A stretch of DNA of 64,000 nt from Altibacter sp. HG106. GTDB lineage: Bacteria > Bacteroidota > Bacteroidia > Flavobacteriales > Flavobacteriaceae. The position numbers and the translations under genes were made by a program. Shown here one piece after another: positions 1-8,599 of this stretch. The stretch covers positions 186,001 to 250,000 of the forward strand of contig NZ_JAQQTD010000004.1 of NCBI RefSeq assembly GCF_028561755.1. Direction: 5' to 3'. The notes under the pieces were generated by a model, which had not been told where the DNA came from, made no database searches, and saw nothing but the letters and a program-made list of their open reading frames with translations. Position 1 is the stretch's first letter. Each line of letters begins with the position of its first letter.

Positions 1-1
1 T

Positions 2-1180
2 ATCTTAGATACGAACCCTATTATCGTTATTGACGGTATCGTATATCAGCAAAAGGACGGATTGGATAATTTACCACCAATCGACCTTCAACGCATAAAA
101 AGCATTGAAGCGCTAAAATATACGCATAGTACAAGTGCTCGCTTTGGCTCCTTAGGAGCCTATGGAGCCATAATCATCAAAACAGAAGCTACTTCAAAGA
201 CAATTCAAAATAAAAAGATTTCAACCCCCTCACTATTAGTGCAGGGTAATGATTACCAACACGATGCGATTGATTTACAAGCCGCCTTGAGAACAGATGC
301 CGCGATATTAAAATTGAAGAATGCCAATAACCCTGAACAACGAAAAGCGCTTCTTATCAATCAACTTCGTAACAACAATCAATTGGGGTTGGATTATTTT
401 ATGGACGTGTCGGATGTGCTCGCGGAAGAAAATAAGCAATACGCTGCTGGATTTCTCGATATATTGACGGAAAGGGCTTGGAACAACCCCAAGGTGCTGC
501 GTGCACTTGCTTATAAATACGAACAATTTGGGGCGTATGAACGGGCACTCGCACTTACCGAAAAAGTGCTCACCCTTCGACCTGAACAAATGCAAGGGTA
601 TCTGCAGTTAGCGCGCACTTTGTATTCCGCAAATAAAATCACTGATGCCTATGAGAATTACAAAGCGATACTCGTCAATACTAAAAATGCTTCTCGCTTT
701 GATGAGCTCCGTGAAACGGCAGAAACAGAATTAAAACATTTAGTGGCTTTTCATCGAAGTGAGGTCCCGTTTCAAGAATTGCCAAGTGATCTATTAAATG
801 CCAATGCGAAGCAAGACATTCGTATGGTGTTGGAATGGACTGATCCTTCTGCAGAATTTACCCTTCAATTTGTAAATCCCGACAACAAGTTCTACAACTA
901 TAGTCACGATCAATTTGACAATCCCAACCTTATGAAAACCCATATCGAGAATGGATATATGGGCGCCGAATTTGTAATTGATGGGGCCGAAGCGGGCCAA
1001 TGGAAAGTGAATCTTCAGTACCGTGGGCAGTATTCAGGTAGTCCTCCGCCATATCTTCGATATACTAGAATTGTTAACTACGGGTTGCCTTCCGAAGAAA
1101 AGATAGTTAAAGTAATTCCGTTGGTTCGATTGGATAAAAAAACCATGCTGGATTCTTTTCAATATAGAAAAGCATACTAG
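2..1180 (+). CDS. TonB plug-domain protein with TPRs and DUF2135-like C-terminus (5' partial)
   Basis: The reading frame is open from the first bases of the window, so the N-terminus lies outside and 392 residues are visible. The first part (IIVIDGIVYQQ to GAYGAIIIKTEA) is the end of a TonB receptor plug domain. It is followed not by a beta-barrel but by a helical TPR-like region and a C-terminal beta domain with DPSAEFTLQFVNP and GAEFVIDGAEAGQWKVNL, which resembles DUF2135 (YfaP-type) by my pattern reading. The protein is a clear paralogue of the gene at 2910-4895, sharing LVQGND, VAFHRSE and PFQELP. It is probably exported to the envelope, by analogy with the signal peptide of its paralogue. 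Its function is unknown. Confidence 0.8.
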   Translation: MLDTNPIIVIDGIVYQQKDGLDNLPPIDLQRIKSIEALKYTHSTSARFGSLGAYGAIIIKTEATSKTIQNKKISTPSLLVQGNDYQHDAIDLQAALRTDAAILKLKNANNPEQRKALLINQLRNNNQLGLDYFMDVSDVLAEENKQYAAGFLDILTERAWNNPKVLRALAYKYEQFGAYERALALTEKVLTLRPEQMQGYLQLARTLYSANKITDAYENYKAILVNTKNASRFDELRETAETELKHLVAFHRSEVPFQELPSDLLNANAKQDIRMVLEWTDPSAEFTLQFVNPDNKFYNYSHDQFDNPNLMKTHIENGYMGAEFVIDGAEAGQWKVNLQYRGQYSGSPPPYLRYTRIVNYGLPSEEKIVKVIPLVRLDKKTMLDSFQYRKAY

Positions 1181-1222
1181 GACAACAGAACGTTTCTATC
1201 ACTAAAAGACTTTTGTGAATTC

Positions 1223-2818
1223 ATGAAAAATCAAATCCTTCTATGTTCGTTTTTATTTTTGGCCATCCCTTTGGCGTCTTCGCAGGAAGGCTATAGAGTT
1301 CAATCTAACAATAAAGAAAAATTATCATACGTCTATTTCGACATAAATGATACTTGGAAAACCGGGTATTCTGATGCGTTTGTTACCTCCAATTCGAACA
1401 AGGTTCCCAATGAAAAGGTAACGGTTTATGCCGTAGATAGTTCACCTCAAGAACTGTTGTCGGGGAACAGTTTTATGTTCACGGATCTGGCGGGAAATCA
1501 AACTATGCTCAGCTTTACGGAGAACTCGCTTATAGAATTTGCAAACGAGTATAAAACAGAAATACCCCTGACGTATACAAGTTCAGGATATCGCTATTCA
1601 GATCCCCTTTTAAAGGCAATTATTCCTGAAGAATTTACTAACAATAGAGGGGTTTCAAAGAATCGCAGCATTCCTTCGGTTACCAGAGATGTAGCCTTAT
1701 ATACAGACGGCAATCTCCTCTATTTAGCCACGGTAAGACACCACGGTTATACTAAAAAAGCGTCTGAGGGAATACTAGGAAAGATGTCGTTAACAAAAAA
1801 TGAAGCGATGGCGCAAACCATACAAGACCGCAAAGTAGCGTTTCTTCATACCGTTCAACCCTTATGGCCCAATATACCCTATCGATTTTATGAGAAAACA
1901 GAGCCTCGAAACTCCCCCTTTAAGCAAACTATTCAAGCGTTGGTCAATGGAAATTCTGAAGATGTGAAAGACTCTTTTTTTGAAACGTTTCATAATATTT
2001 TTCTCTGGAAATTAGGGAGCTACTTTAAAGATGCTATAAAAAACGAGCAGTACACAGAACTACACTACACGTATAAAAACACTGCGTCAACGCAGATACG
2101 GTTAGGGAAGTTTACTGAGAAAAATTCTAGTGAGGTGAATGTTTTGATTCCAACACAATTTGAGCGGACGTTTTGGAAATTTCTCAAGGAAAAGCATTTC
2201 AATAATTCAGAAGGGACAAGGCCAAATAATGTTTTCGATGTGTTTTTTGCAAGCCTTCAAGGATATGACGACCCGAGATTGCAGAATTTACTACTGAATT
2301 TAGAACGGTATACCAAGAACGAACCGCTCGGTCGGTGGCTCGGAGCGATCAATAAAATTAGAAGCGATTACAAAAAGCCAGGTCCTATCACCTCGAAAAC
2401 AGACCAAGGTGACGTAAAGAGTTACAACGGCAATGATAATCCTTCATTTCTCTCAATGATAAATACATTCTATCGCGATAAGAGATATGAAGTTAAAGGT
2501 GCCGGAAACACGCTACTCGTTAACTATAAAGTTGATGTCGTAAACATCCACTGGATTCCCGATGACCCAAAAACTATAGCGGCAAGTTCGATGGGACAGT
2601 ACGAAATCAAAATTTCAAAACCGTTATACGTATCGATTCCTTCCACAGTGCTCTATACTAAGGGCATGAACCCGGAAAGTAGTAAGGTTCGGCAAGTGGT
2701 TCGTGATTTAATAGCCGGGGAGGTTTCCAAGACCAACGCAACCATTTCGATTCTAGAAGACAATTTGCATGAAGGAAAATTTGAAGTGGTGGACATCACT
2801 TGGTATTGGACGTTTTAA
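1223..2818 (+). CDS. Secreted hypothetical protein, 531 aa
   Basis: I do not recognise a family. A hydrophobic signal peptide (MKNQILLCSFLFLAIPLASS, cleavage expected near residue 20) points to the periplasm or outer membrane; there is no lipobox cysteine, no later membrane segment and no T9SS sorting domain. The mature part is mixed alpha/beta and rich in Lys, Asn and Tyr. It lies 42 bases after the preceding plug/DUF2135 paralogue and 91 bases before the start of the next one, all in the same direction. A functional link or shared transcript is therefore plausible but inferred only from position. Confidence 0.75.
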   Translation: MKNQILLCSFLFLAIPLASSQEGYRVQSNNKEKLSYVYFDINDTWKTGYSDAFVTSNSNKVPNEKVTVYAVDSSPQELLSGNSFMFTDLAGNQTMLSFTENSLIEFANEYKTEIPLTYTSSGYRYSDPLLKAIIPEEFTNNRGVSKNRSIPSVTRDVALYTDGNLLYLATVRHHGYTKKASEGILGKMSLTKNEAMAQTIQDRKVAFLHTVQPLWPNIPYRFYEKTEPRNSPFKQTIQALVNGNSEDVKDSFFETFHNIFLWKLGSYFKDAIKNEQYTELHYTYKNTASTQIRLGKFTEKNSSEVNVLIPTQFERTFWKFLKEKHFNNSEGTRPNNVFDVFFASLQGYDDPRLQNLLLNLERYTKNEPLGRWLGAINKIRSDYKKPGPITSKTDQGDVKSYNGNDNPSFLSMINTFYRDKRYEVKGAGNTLLVNYKVDVVNIHWIPDDPKTIAASSMGQYEIKISKPLYVSIPSTVLYTKGMNPESSKVRQVVRDLIAGEVSKTNATISILEDNLHEGKFEVVDITWYWTF

Positions 2819-2909
2819 CTTTTGCCTCAACATATAAACGGCTCGATTTTTGCTGCCTTTTAGTTACCGCTATAATTCGTTACCTTATAGTGTTGTAAAT
2901 GAATTTGCT

Positions 2910-4895
2910 ATGAAAATATTTTTAACTACTCTTGTTTGTTTTTTCACCTTTATGGTGAGTCCAATGTTGGCGCAAGACAACGCGCTTATTTTTGAAATGC
3001 AACTTATTAATGAAGCCACCCAGCAACCCATCCCTTATGCAAATGTTCGGGTGCTGGATGAGAACATTGGCGATGTTACTGATGCCAATGGCCTCTTCGA
3101 GTTAGTGCTTCCTCCCGACGTCTTAAAAGATGACACACTTATTGAACTTACAGCCCTAGGATATGCTCCTCGTGTGGTTCGCAACGATTTTATACTTCGA
3201 CTATTAAAAGAAGAGAAAAACTTTTTACTCATGGAGCCGGTCAGTACTGCTCTTAGTGCGCCACCAGCGATCAAAGAGCTTTCGGAGGATACTACAACTT
3301 ACGTTCAAGGTACAGTGCAAACCAAATCGGGGCCACTTCAGGGGGCTTCAGTACGAGTAAAGGGGAGTTTAAAAGAGGTTATGACCAACGTGGATGGCAC
3401 TTTCAGAATCGCGGCCGATAGCACCGATGTGTTGCTGATTTCTCACTTCGGAATGACCCCTACGGAAGTTTCCGCTGAAAATTCTAATAATCTAAGCATC
3501 ACGCTTGAATCGGATGGCCAACTCTTAAATGAAGTGGTGGTCGCCGGGCGAAAGATTGAAACTGCCTACGGCGAAAAAAATGTGGATGCGGTGGGCTATG
3601 CGGCTTCAGAAATCACCTCTGAAGATATTGGCGCTCAATACCAATCGTTAGACCAACTATTGGTGCGTTTAACCGGAATACAATATTCGGGGGTTCCCGG
3701 AAACAGAGTCTATTATTTTATTCGAAGTGTGAATTCGTCCATTACCAGAAATGTCCTTCCGGTAATCGTAATTGATAATCAAATTTACCAGCAAGGAACA
3801 AACGTTGCCTTGCCTTTTGTAAATGTTCAGAATATTGATCGAATTACCGCACTGCCCTCTCTGGCGGCTTCTGTAAAATACGGTACGCTGGGAAGCGGCG
3901 GTGCCATCATCATTAATACCAAATCGATGATCAAGGATGACGAGACCATTAACGCGAGTGGAAAGCGCTCTATGTTGGTACAAGGGAATGATTTCAACGA
4001 GCGTTTAGCATTGTACCGACCCACCTCGCCATTTGGTACTGCCTCAAACTTCGAAGAAGCAAGATCTGCTTTTGAGACAGCCCGTACTAACACAATAGAT
4101 GCCGGCTATTATATTGAAAGCGCGCTGTATATGAGTCGGTGGGACATAGATTATGCTAATAATATCTTATATGATTTGGCGGAAGAAGGACCGAATAACG
4201 TCCGTCTCCTACGTACGATTGCTTATGCCTTCGAAGCGAATCAACAAGAGAAGCTGGCGACGAACTTCTTTCAACGTATTTTAGTTCTTGCTCCTAATTC
4301 AATACAATCGTATCGTGATTTGGCGAATAACTACAAGGAAACGGGGGAGATTTCAAAGGCGTACGGACTGTATAAACAAATGCTCGTTAATGAGACGGAG
4401 GGTCTTGATTTTGAGCCCTTAGAAGATATAGTGAAACATGAAATTCAACAATTGGTTGCCTTTCACCGTTCAGAAATTCCATTTCAGGAATTACCCAACG
4501 ATCTGTTGTCGGCTACGTTCAAAAAGGATGTTCGAATTTTGATGTCCTATAACGATCCGCAGGCCGAATTCGACCTACAATTCGTAGATCCAGCCAAGAA
4601 ATACTTTATTTGGAAGCATGATCGTTTTGCCGCAGAGGACCGAATCAGAAAGGAATTGGCTGCTGGATATGCGATGGAAGAATTTATTATTGACGATGCT
4701 CCGGTAGGCGCTTGGCGCGTTAATTTGAGACAAGCGGGTTCGCTGCCCGAGAACCAGGTCCCAGTCTACGTGAAATATACTTTCTATAAGAACTTCGGAA
4801 CGCCTACCGAGAAGAAAACAGTCAAGTTGGTACCGCTATCTGCCTTTGATGCACGAATGACGTTAGCAAGCTTTCTAAACGGAAATGACACCTGA
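2910..4895 (+). CDS. CarboxypepD_reg x2 - TonB plug - TPR - DUF2135-like envelope protein
   Basis: This 661-residue protein begins with a signal peptide (MKIFLTTLVCFFTF..., cut after MLAQ); the ATG at 2910 is chosen over an upstream TTG at 2850 because only it puts the signal peptide at the N-terminus. Two CarboxypepD_reg-like beta domains (about 27-105 and 129-205) are followed by a plug domain (about 220-340, ending GSGGAIIINTKS), a TPR-like helical region (about 390-500) and a C-terminal DUF2135-like domain (about 535-647, DPQAEFDLQFVDP, MEEFIIDDAPVGAWRVNL). A 22-strand barrel is absent, so it cannot be an ordinary TonB-dependent transporter. It overlaps the convergent acyltransferase gene by 21 bases. 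Role unknown; perhaps an adaptor at the outer membrane. Confidence 0.85.
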   Translation: MKIFLTTLVCFFTFMVSPMLAQDNALIFEMQLINEATQQPIPYANVRVLDENIGDVTDANGLFELVLPPDVLKDDTLIELTALGYAPRVVRNDFILRLLKEEKNFLLMEPVSTALSAPPAIKELSEDTTTYVQGTVQTKSGPLQGASVRVKGSLKEVMTNVDGTFRIAADSTDVLLISHFGMTPTEVSAENSNNLSITLESDGQLLNEVVVAGRKIETAYGEKNVDAVGYAASEITSEDIGAQYQSLDQLLVRLTGIQYSGVPGNRVYYFIRSVNSSITRNVLPVIVIDNQIYQQGTNVALPFVNVQNIDRITALPSLAASVKYGTLGSGGAIIINTKSMIKDDETINASGKRSMLVQGNDFNERLALYRPTSPFGTASNFEEARSAFETARTNTIDAGYYIESALYMSRWDIDYANNILYDLAEEGPNNVRLLRTIAYAFEANQQEKLATNFFQRILVLAPNSIQSYRDLANNYKETGEISKAYGLYKQMLVNETEGLDFEPLEDIVKHEIQQLVAFHRSEIPFQELPNDLLSATFKKDVRILMSYNDPQAEFDLQFVDPAKKYFIWKHDRFAAEDRIRKELAAGYAMEEFIIDDAPVGAWRVNLRQAGSLPENQVPVYVKYTFYKNFGTPTEKKTVKLVPLSAFDARMTLASFLNGNDT

Positions 4896-5621
4896 TACCA
4901 CTGTTTTTTCGAGGGTATCTATAAGGGTGTCCGGATCGTAATTGGCGACCGCCAGTGCCGGATGGAAGACGAAGGTAAGTTTTGTGCCCAAAGGCAACGG
5001 AAACATCCCTTTTTCCTGTAATTTCCAGGAGCCACTGATACTTACCGGTAACACATAGGCTTCAGGAGCGTGCTCGAACAGTGTTTTTAGCCCTTTTCGC
5101 TTGAATGGTTTTGGAATACCCGTCCGACTTCGGGTTCCTTCTGGAAAGATTACGACGCTTCGGTTATGTTCTTGAATATAGCCACCCATCTTTGCGATCT
5201 GTTGCATGGCCTGTTCAGGGTTTTTGCGATCAATAAGTACACTTCCGCCGTATTTCAAATTATAGGAGATGGTGGGAATCTTTTTTCCCAGTTCAATTTT
5301 GGAAATAAATTTGGGATGGTATTTCCGAAGAAACCAAATAAGCGGCGGAATGTCCCACATACTTTGATGATTACTCACAATAATAATGGGTACGTTGTTC
5401 GGGATGCTGGTTCGTGGATGTACCTCATAGTAGGTTCCCAGTAGCTGTAGACATCGTAACACCAATACGTTAAAAAGATCGACGCTTCTCTTATGGGCGA
5501 GATATCCAAACAGTCGCAAGCAAATACGTTGTACAGGGTCAAACAACAATAGCAACAGCCCGAAAACTATATAAAATAGTACCGATAAGCTATAGCTCAG
5601 GATGTTTCGAATGAGTTTCAT
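4875..5621 (-). CDS. 1-acyl-sn-glycerol-3-phosphate acyltransferase (PlsC family)
   Basis: The protein (248 aa) carries the LPLAT signature motifs: NHQSMWD at 84-90 (NHx4D catalytic dyad) and FPEGTRSR at 159-166 (phosphate binding). An N-terminal hydrophobic helix (about 10-28) anchors it in the inner membrane, where this family acylates lysophosphatidate to phosphatidate. I use the Met at 5621; a TTG-like start at 5651 would lie inside the terminator hairpin of the upstream gene. Its 3' end overlaps the convergent plug-domain gene. Other LPLAT substrates, such as ornithine lipids, cannot be excluded. Confidence 0.9.
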   Translation of the reverse strand: MKLIRNILSYSLSVLFYIVFGLLLLLFDPVQRICLRLFGYLAHKRSVDLFNVLVLRCLQLLGTYYEVHPRTSIPNNVPIIIVSNHQSMWDIPPLIWFLRKYHPKFISKIELGKKIPTISYNLKYGGSVLIDRKNPEQAMQQIAKMGGYIQEHNRSVVIFPEGTRSRTGIPKPFKRKGLKTLFEHAPEAYVLPVSISGSWKLQEKGMFPLPLGTKLTFVFHPALAVANYDPDTLIDTLEKTVVSGVISV

Positions 5622-5629
5622 ACAACTAA

Positions 5630-5662
5630 AAACCGTTGTAAAGCTAGGCAAAACAACGGTTT
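5630..5662 (-). terminator. Rho-independent terminator after bacilliredoxin gene
   Basis: Two perfect 10-base arms (AAACCGTTGT at 5630-5639 and ACAACGGTTT at 5653-5662) enclose a 13-base loop. Read on the minus strand, the hairpin ends in a run of five T. It separates the bacilliredoxin gene from the downstream acyltransferase. Confidence 0.7.
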
Positions 5663-5689
5663 ATAACTAATTATTGAGGAAGATCGAAC

Positions 5690-6100
5690 TTAACAGTATT
5701 CGTTATACGCTCCTACAAGATTCTCTGCAATCATCTCTGCCGGACGACCTTCGATGTGATGACGCTCTAGCATGTGCACCAATTCACCATCTTTAAATAA
5801 GGCCATAGACGGCGAGCTGGGTGGAAACGGCACCATTTGAGAGCGTGCCGCATCGGTTGCTTCACGATCTACACCGGCGAAAACTGTTACCAAATGATCT
5901 GGTTTTTTGGCATTTTGTAACGAGATACGTGCGCCCGGACGTGCGTTGGCCGCTGCACAACCGCATACCGAGTTCACTACGACCAGGGTGGTTCCTGACT
6001 TCTGTAGTGCTTCTTCCACATCGCTCTCTGTAAATAATTCGGTAAAGCCAATAGAGGTGAGGTCTTCACGCATAGGTTTTACAAGTTCTGCTGGGTACAT
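5690..6100 (-). CDS. BrxA/BrxB family bacilliredoxin (YphP/YqiW)
   Basis: The 136-residue protein has the family size and the CGC active site (NSVCGCAAANARPG, Cys46 and Cys48) on a thioredoxin-like fold. In Firmicutes, members remove bacillithiol from oxidised proteins. Whether this organism makes bacillithiol cannot be read from the window, so the thiol partner is uncertain. The gene is monocistronic, followed by a hairpin terminator. Confidence 0.92.
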   Translation of the reverse strand: MYPAELVKPMREDLTSIGFTELFTESDVEEALQKSGTTLVVVNSVCGCAAANARPGARISLQNAKKPDHLVTVFAGVDREATDAARSQMVPFPPSSPSMALFKDGELVHMLERHHIEGRPAEMIAENLVGAYNEYC

Positions 6101-6255
6101 ATAGTTTGTTTTTAAAGTTGTAACAATACAGGTGCAAAGATAACTAATTTAGTCGGTTAGCCAGCGTTTTCCATAGATGTGGTTGATGCTTTCATAAGCA
6201 AGCGACATTTGTTAATCTCCAAGGCGCTTGCTACCGACTTGCGTATAGAATAATG

Positions 6256-6263
6256 TATCTTTG
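6256..6263 (+). promoter_or_regulatory. Bacteroidota -7 box for djlA-like gene
   Basis: TATCTTTG matches the Bacteroidota -7 consensus TAnnTTTG and lies 33 bases before the ATG at 6297. A -33 TTTG at the ideal spacing is not evident. Confidence 0.55.
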
Positions 6264-6296
6264 CGCCTGTTTTTATAATGTGAAAGAATTCTTGTT

Positions 6297-7046
6297 ATGA
6301 TTCGATGGATTGCTGCCATCCTTGGATATACTTTTTTTCGATTTCCCGGAGCCATCCTAGGGTTTCTCATCGGAACGCTTTTAGATAGCACCTTGTCCCG
6401 TTCCAATACAAAGGGAGGCGGCTATGAACGTATGTTTCGAACAGAAAGCGCTGGCGATCGTGTGAGTCCGGCCGACTTCGAATTGAACCTTCTTTCACTG
6501 GCATCTTTGGTGATCAAGGCCGATGGTACCGTCAATCAACGAGAACTTGATTACGTGCGCCAGTACTTTGTACAGGCCTACGGAAGAGAACGTGCCAACG
6601 CTACCTTTCGTGTGTTTAATGAGGTGATCAAAAAACGCCAGGTGTCCGCCCAGCATATTTGTGCGTTGCTTCGGAATAGAATGCGCTACGAATCCAGACT
6701 CCAAGTGCTGCATTTTTTGTTTAGCATTGCGAATGCCGACGGAACGGTAAGTACTCCGGAAGTAAATATGATTCAGCAAATTGCTGGTTTTTTGCAGGTG
6801 CAAGGGCGAGATTTTGAGAGTATTAAGGCGATGTTCTTCAAAAACCCGGATAGCGCTTACAAAATTTTAGAAGTAGCTCCAGAGGCCTCCAATAATGAGA
6901 TCAAGGCGGCCTATCGCACCATGGTAAAAAAATACCACCCCGACAAGCTCCAGCATATGGATGAAGCCTATCAAAAAGGAGCTCAGGAGAAATTTCAGAA
7001 AGTACAGGAAGCGTACGAACAACTGCAGGCGGAACGAGGATTCTAA
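6297..7046 (+). CDS. djlA: DjlA-like membrane co-chaperone (TerB + J domain)
   Basis: Architecture follows DjlA: a short N-terminal hydrophobic anchor (about 1-30, with a Gly-rich FPGAILGFLIGTLL), a TerB-like helical domain (about 60-175, with two ADGTV acidic motifs) and a C-terminal J domain (about 185-249) with the invariant HPD in KKYHPDKLQ. J proteins stimulate the ATPase of DnaK through HPD; the membrane anchor places this one at the inner membrane facing the cytoplasm. Length 249 aa is normal for the family. The gene stands alone between a bacilliredoxin and an MntR-like regulator. Confidence 0.9.
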   Translation: MIRWIAAILGYTFFRFPGAILGFLIGTLLDSTLSRSNTKGGGYERMFRTESAGDRVSPADFELNLLSLASLVIKADGTVNQRELDYVRQYFVQAYGRERANATFRVFNEVIKKRQVSAQHICALLRNRMRYESRLQVLHFLFSIANADGTVSTPEVNMIQQIAGFLQVQGRDFESIKAMFFKNPDSAYKILEVAPEASNNEIKAAYRTMVKKYHPDKLQHMDEAYQKGAQEKFQKVQEAYEQLQAERGF

Positions 7047-7086
7047 GCACAGTTTTTCACCTATACGGTAGCCTATATCTATAAAA

Positions 7087-7100
7087 TTAGACTAGTCTAA
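7087..7100. promoter_or_regulatory. Palindromic operator, probable MntR/DtxR-family box
   Basis: TTAGACTAGTCTAA is a perfect 14-base palindrome, followed at 7106-7117 by a repeated half-site TTTAGACTATAG. It sits about 45 bases upstream of the MntR-like regulator and just upstream of a -7-like box, the position expected for metal-dependent autorepression of the operon. The shape (TTAG...CTAA) is that of DtxR-family sites. Confidence 0.75.
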
Positions 7101-7126
7101 AAATATTTAGACTATAGTTCCAAATT

Positions 7127-7134
7127 TATATTTA
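7127..7134 (+). promoter_or_regulatory. -7-like promoter box of the manganese operon
   Basis: TATATTTA matches TAnnTTTG except for the last base and lies 10 bases before the ATG at 7145. Transcription would start almost at the start codon, so the leader is very short. Confidence 0.45.
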
Positions 7135-7144
7135 CCTTTACCCT

Positions 7145-7807
7145 ATGTTTACACATGCAGAGGAGAATTATCTCAAGGCTATTTTTCACCTGGAACAGGA
7201 GACTCAGGGAGAAGTTAGTACCAATGCCATTGCCGAACAAATGGAAACCAAGCCCTCGTCGGTGACCGATATGGTTCAGAAATTGGCCGATAAAGAATTG
7301 CTTTCGTACAAAAAGTACAAAGGGGCCTTACTTACTCAGACAGGGCGTAAAAAAGCAGCTGATGTAATCCGAAAGCACCGACTATGGGAGGTGTTTCTGG
7401 TTGATAAGCTAAATTTTCATTGGGACGAAGTACATCCTATTGCCGAGCAACTAGAACATATTCAATCGGCAGAACTCATCGAGCGCCTCGATCGCTTTTT
7501 AGGCTCCCCTGATTTTGATCCTCATGGAGACCCTATTCCCGATCAGCACGGAAATATAAAGCGTACCGAGAAAAAATTGCTTTCGGAATTACAAAAAGGT
7601 CAGCGTGGAGTATGTGTTGGCGTTAAAGAATCCAGCAGTGATTTCTTACAATACCTGGATCGAAAAAAAATCACTATTGGAACTAAGATTCACGTCCTTG
7701 GGAAAGAATTTTTCGATGGGTCGATGATTCTTCGTGTTCGAGACCAACAATTCTTTATCTCAAAAAAAACCTCTGAAAACCTCTTTGTTCAAATTCAAGA
7801 ATCATGA
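7145..7807 (+). CDS. MntR/DtxR-family metal-dependent transcriptional regulator
   Basis: A winged-helix DNA-binding domain (residues 1-70) is followed by the DtxR dimerisation/metal domain and a C-terminal SH3/FeoA-like domain (about 150-220). The DtxR site 1 residues are conserved (His78 and Glu82 in RKHRLWE, His97). At the position of DtxR Cys102 there is Glu101, followed by Glu104-His105 (EQLEH), the arrangement of MntR, suggesting Mn(II) rather than Fe(II) sensing. It is the first gene of a tight operon with a TroA-type ABC transporter and has a palindromic operator in front. Its stop overlaps the next start (ATGA), indicating translational coupling. Confidence 0.9.
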   Translation: MFTHAEENYLKAIFHLEQETQGEVSTNAIAEQMETKPSSVTDMVQKLADKELLSYKKYKGALLTQTGRKKAADVIRKHRLWEVFLVDKLNFHWDEVHPIAEQLEHIQSAELIERLDRFLGSPDFDPHGDPIPDQHGNIKRTEKKLLSELQKGQRGVCVGVKESSSDFLQYLDRKKITIGTKIHVLGKEFFDGSMILRVRDQQFFISKKTSENLFVQIQES

Positions 7808-8598
7808 TGAATAAAAAATACTTACTAAGCGGCCTACTGCTTTGCGCCATTTTTAGCCTAACGGCACAAGAACAGGATAGTTCTATACCCGAACTAATTA
7901 CCGACAGACCCGATGCCACCGAAGCGGCCTCTGTAGTGCCCAAAGGATACTTGCAAATTGAAACGGGTGGATTTTATACTACCTATGAAGAAAATGGGTG
8001 GGAAGAAGAAGTGTTCGGATACAATACTACCCTGCTGCGATACGGGTTGTTATCTCGATTAGAGCTTCGGCTGGGGTGGAACTTTGAAGAAGTGCGCACC
8101 ACGGTGAACGGAGTTGAACTTCCTGACGTACAAAGTGGATTGTCTCCCTTGCTAGCTGGGGTGAAAATTGCTGTAACCGAAGAACAAGGCCCTCTTCCGG
8201 AAATTGGGTTTATTGGTCATTTGTTTCTGCCCTTTTCCGCAAGTTCAGATTACCGACCCGAAACGACGGGAGCCGACTTTCGTTTTTCTCTGGCTCATAC
8301 GCTTTCAGAAAGATCAAGTCTTGGGTATAATATCGGTGCGCAATGGGGCAACGACTCCTCTGAAATCGCTTATATCTACACCCTGGCTTACGGATACGCA
8401 ATTACGAATAGATTTGGTTTTTATGCCGAAGTGTATGGAAACTTTCCCGAAGACAATAAAGCACAGCATCTCTGGGATGCAGGGATCACCTATCTTTTAC
8501 TGAATAACCTTCAACTGGATGCCACGGTAGGCACTTCCTTTACAGAAGGACAAGATCTCCTGCTAAGTGCCGGGGCTAGTTATCGAATTCCAAATTAA
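7804..8598 (+). CDS. Outer-membrane beta-barrel protein, putative transporter (MetA-type, PF13557-like)
   Basis: The 264-residue protein has a signal peptide (MMNKKYLLSGLLLCAIFSLTAQ) and alternating beta-strands throughout. The start ELITDRPDATEAASVVPKG followed by a pattern of barrel strands is typical of the family named after MetA of phenol degradation, often annotated as transporter. Here it is embedded in a manganese operon, overlapping the regulator by 4 bases and ending 1 base before the substrate-binding lipoprotein. I infer that it may be an outer-membrane route for Mn(II) or another divalent metal; the substrate is not shown by sequence. Confidence 0.7.
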   Translation: MMNKKYLLSGLLLCAIFSLTAQEQDSSIPELITDRPDATEAASVVPKGYLQIETGGFYTTYEENGWEEEVFGYNTTLLRYGLLSRLELRLGWNFEEVRTTVNGVELPDVQSGLSPLLAGVKIAVTEEQGPLPEIGFIGHLFLPFSASSDYRPETTGADFRFSLAHTLSERSSLGYNIGAQWGNDSSEIAYIYTLAYGYAITNRFGFYAEVYGNFPEDNKAQHLWDAGITYLLLNNLQLDATVGTSFTEGQDLLLSAGASYRIPN

Positions 8599-8599
8599 T

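Noticed and set aside
2850-2909. Upstream TTG start for the plug-TPR-DUF2135 gene
   Set aside because: It adds 20 polar residues before a standard signal peptide; the ATG at 2910 gives a normal export signal.
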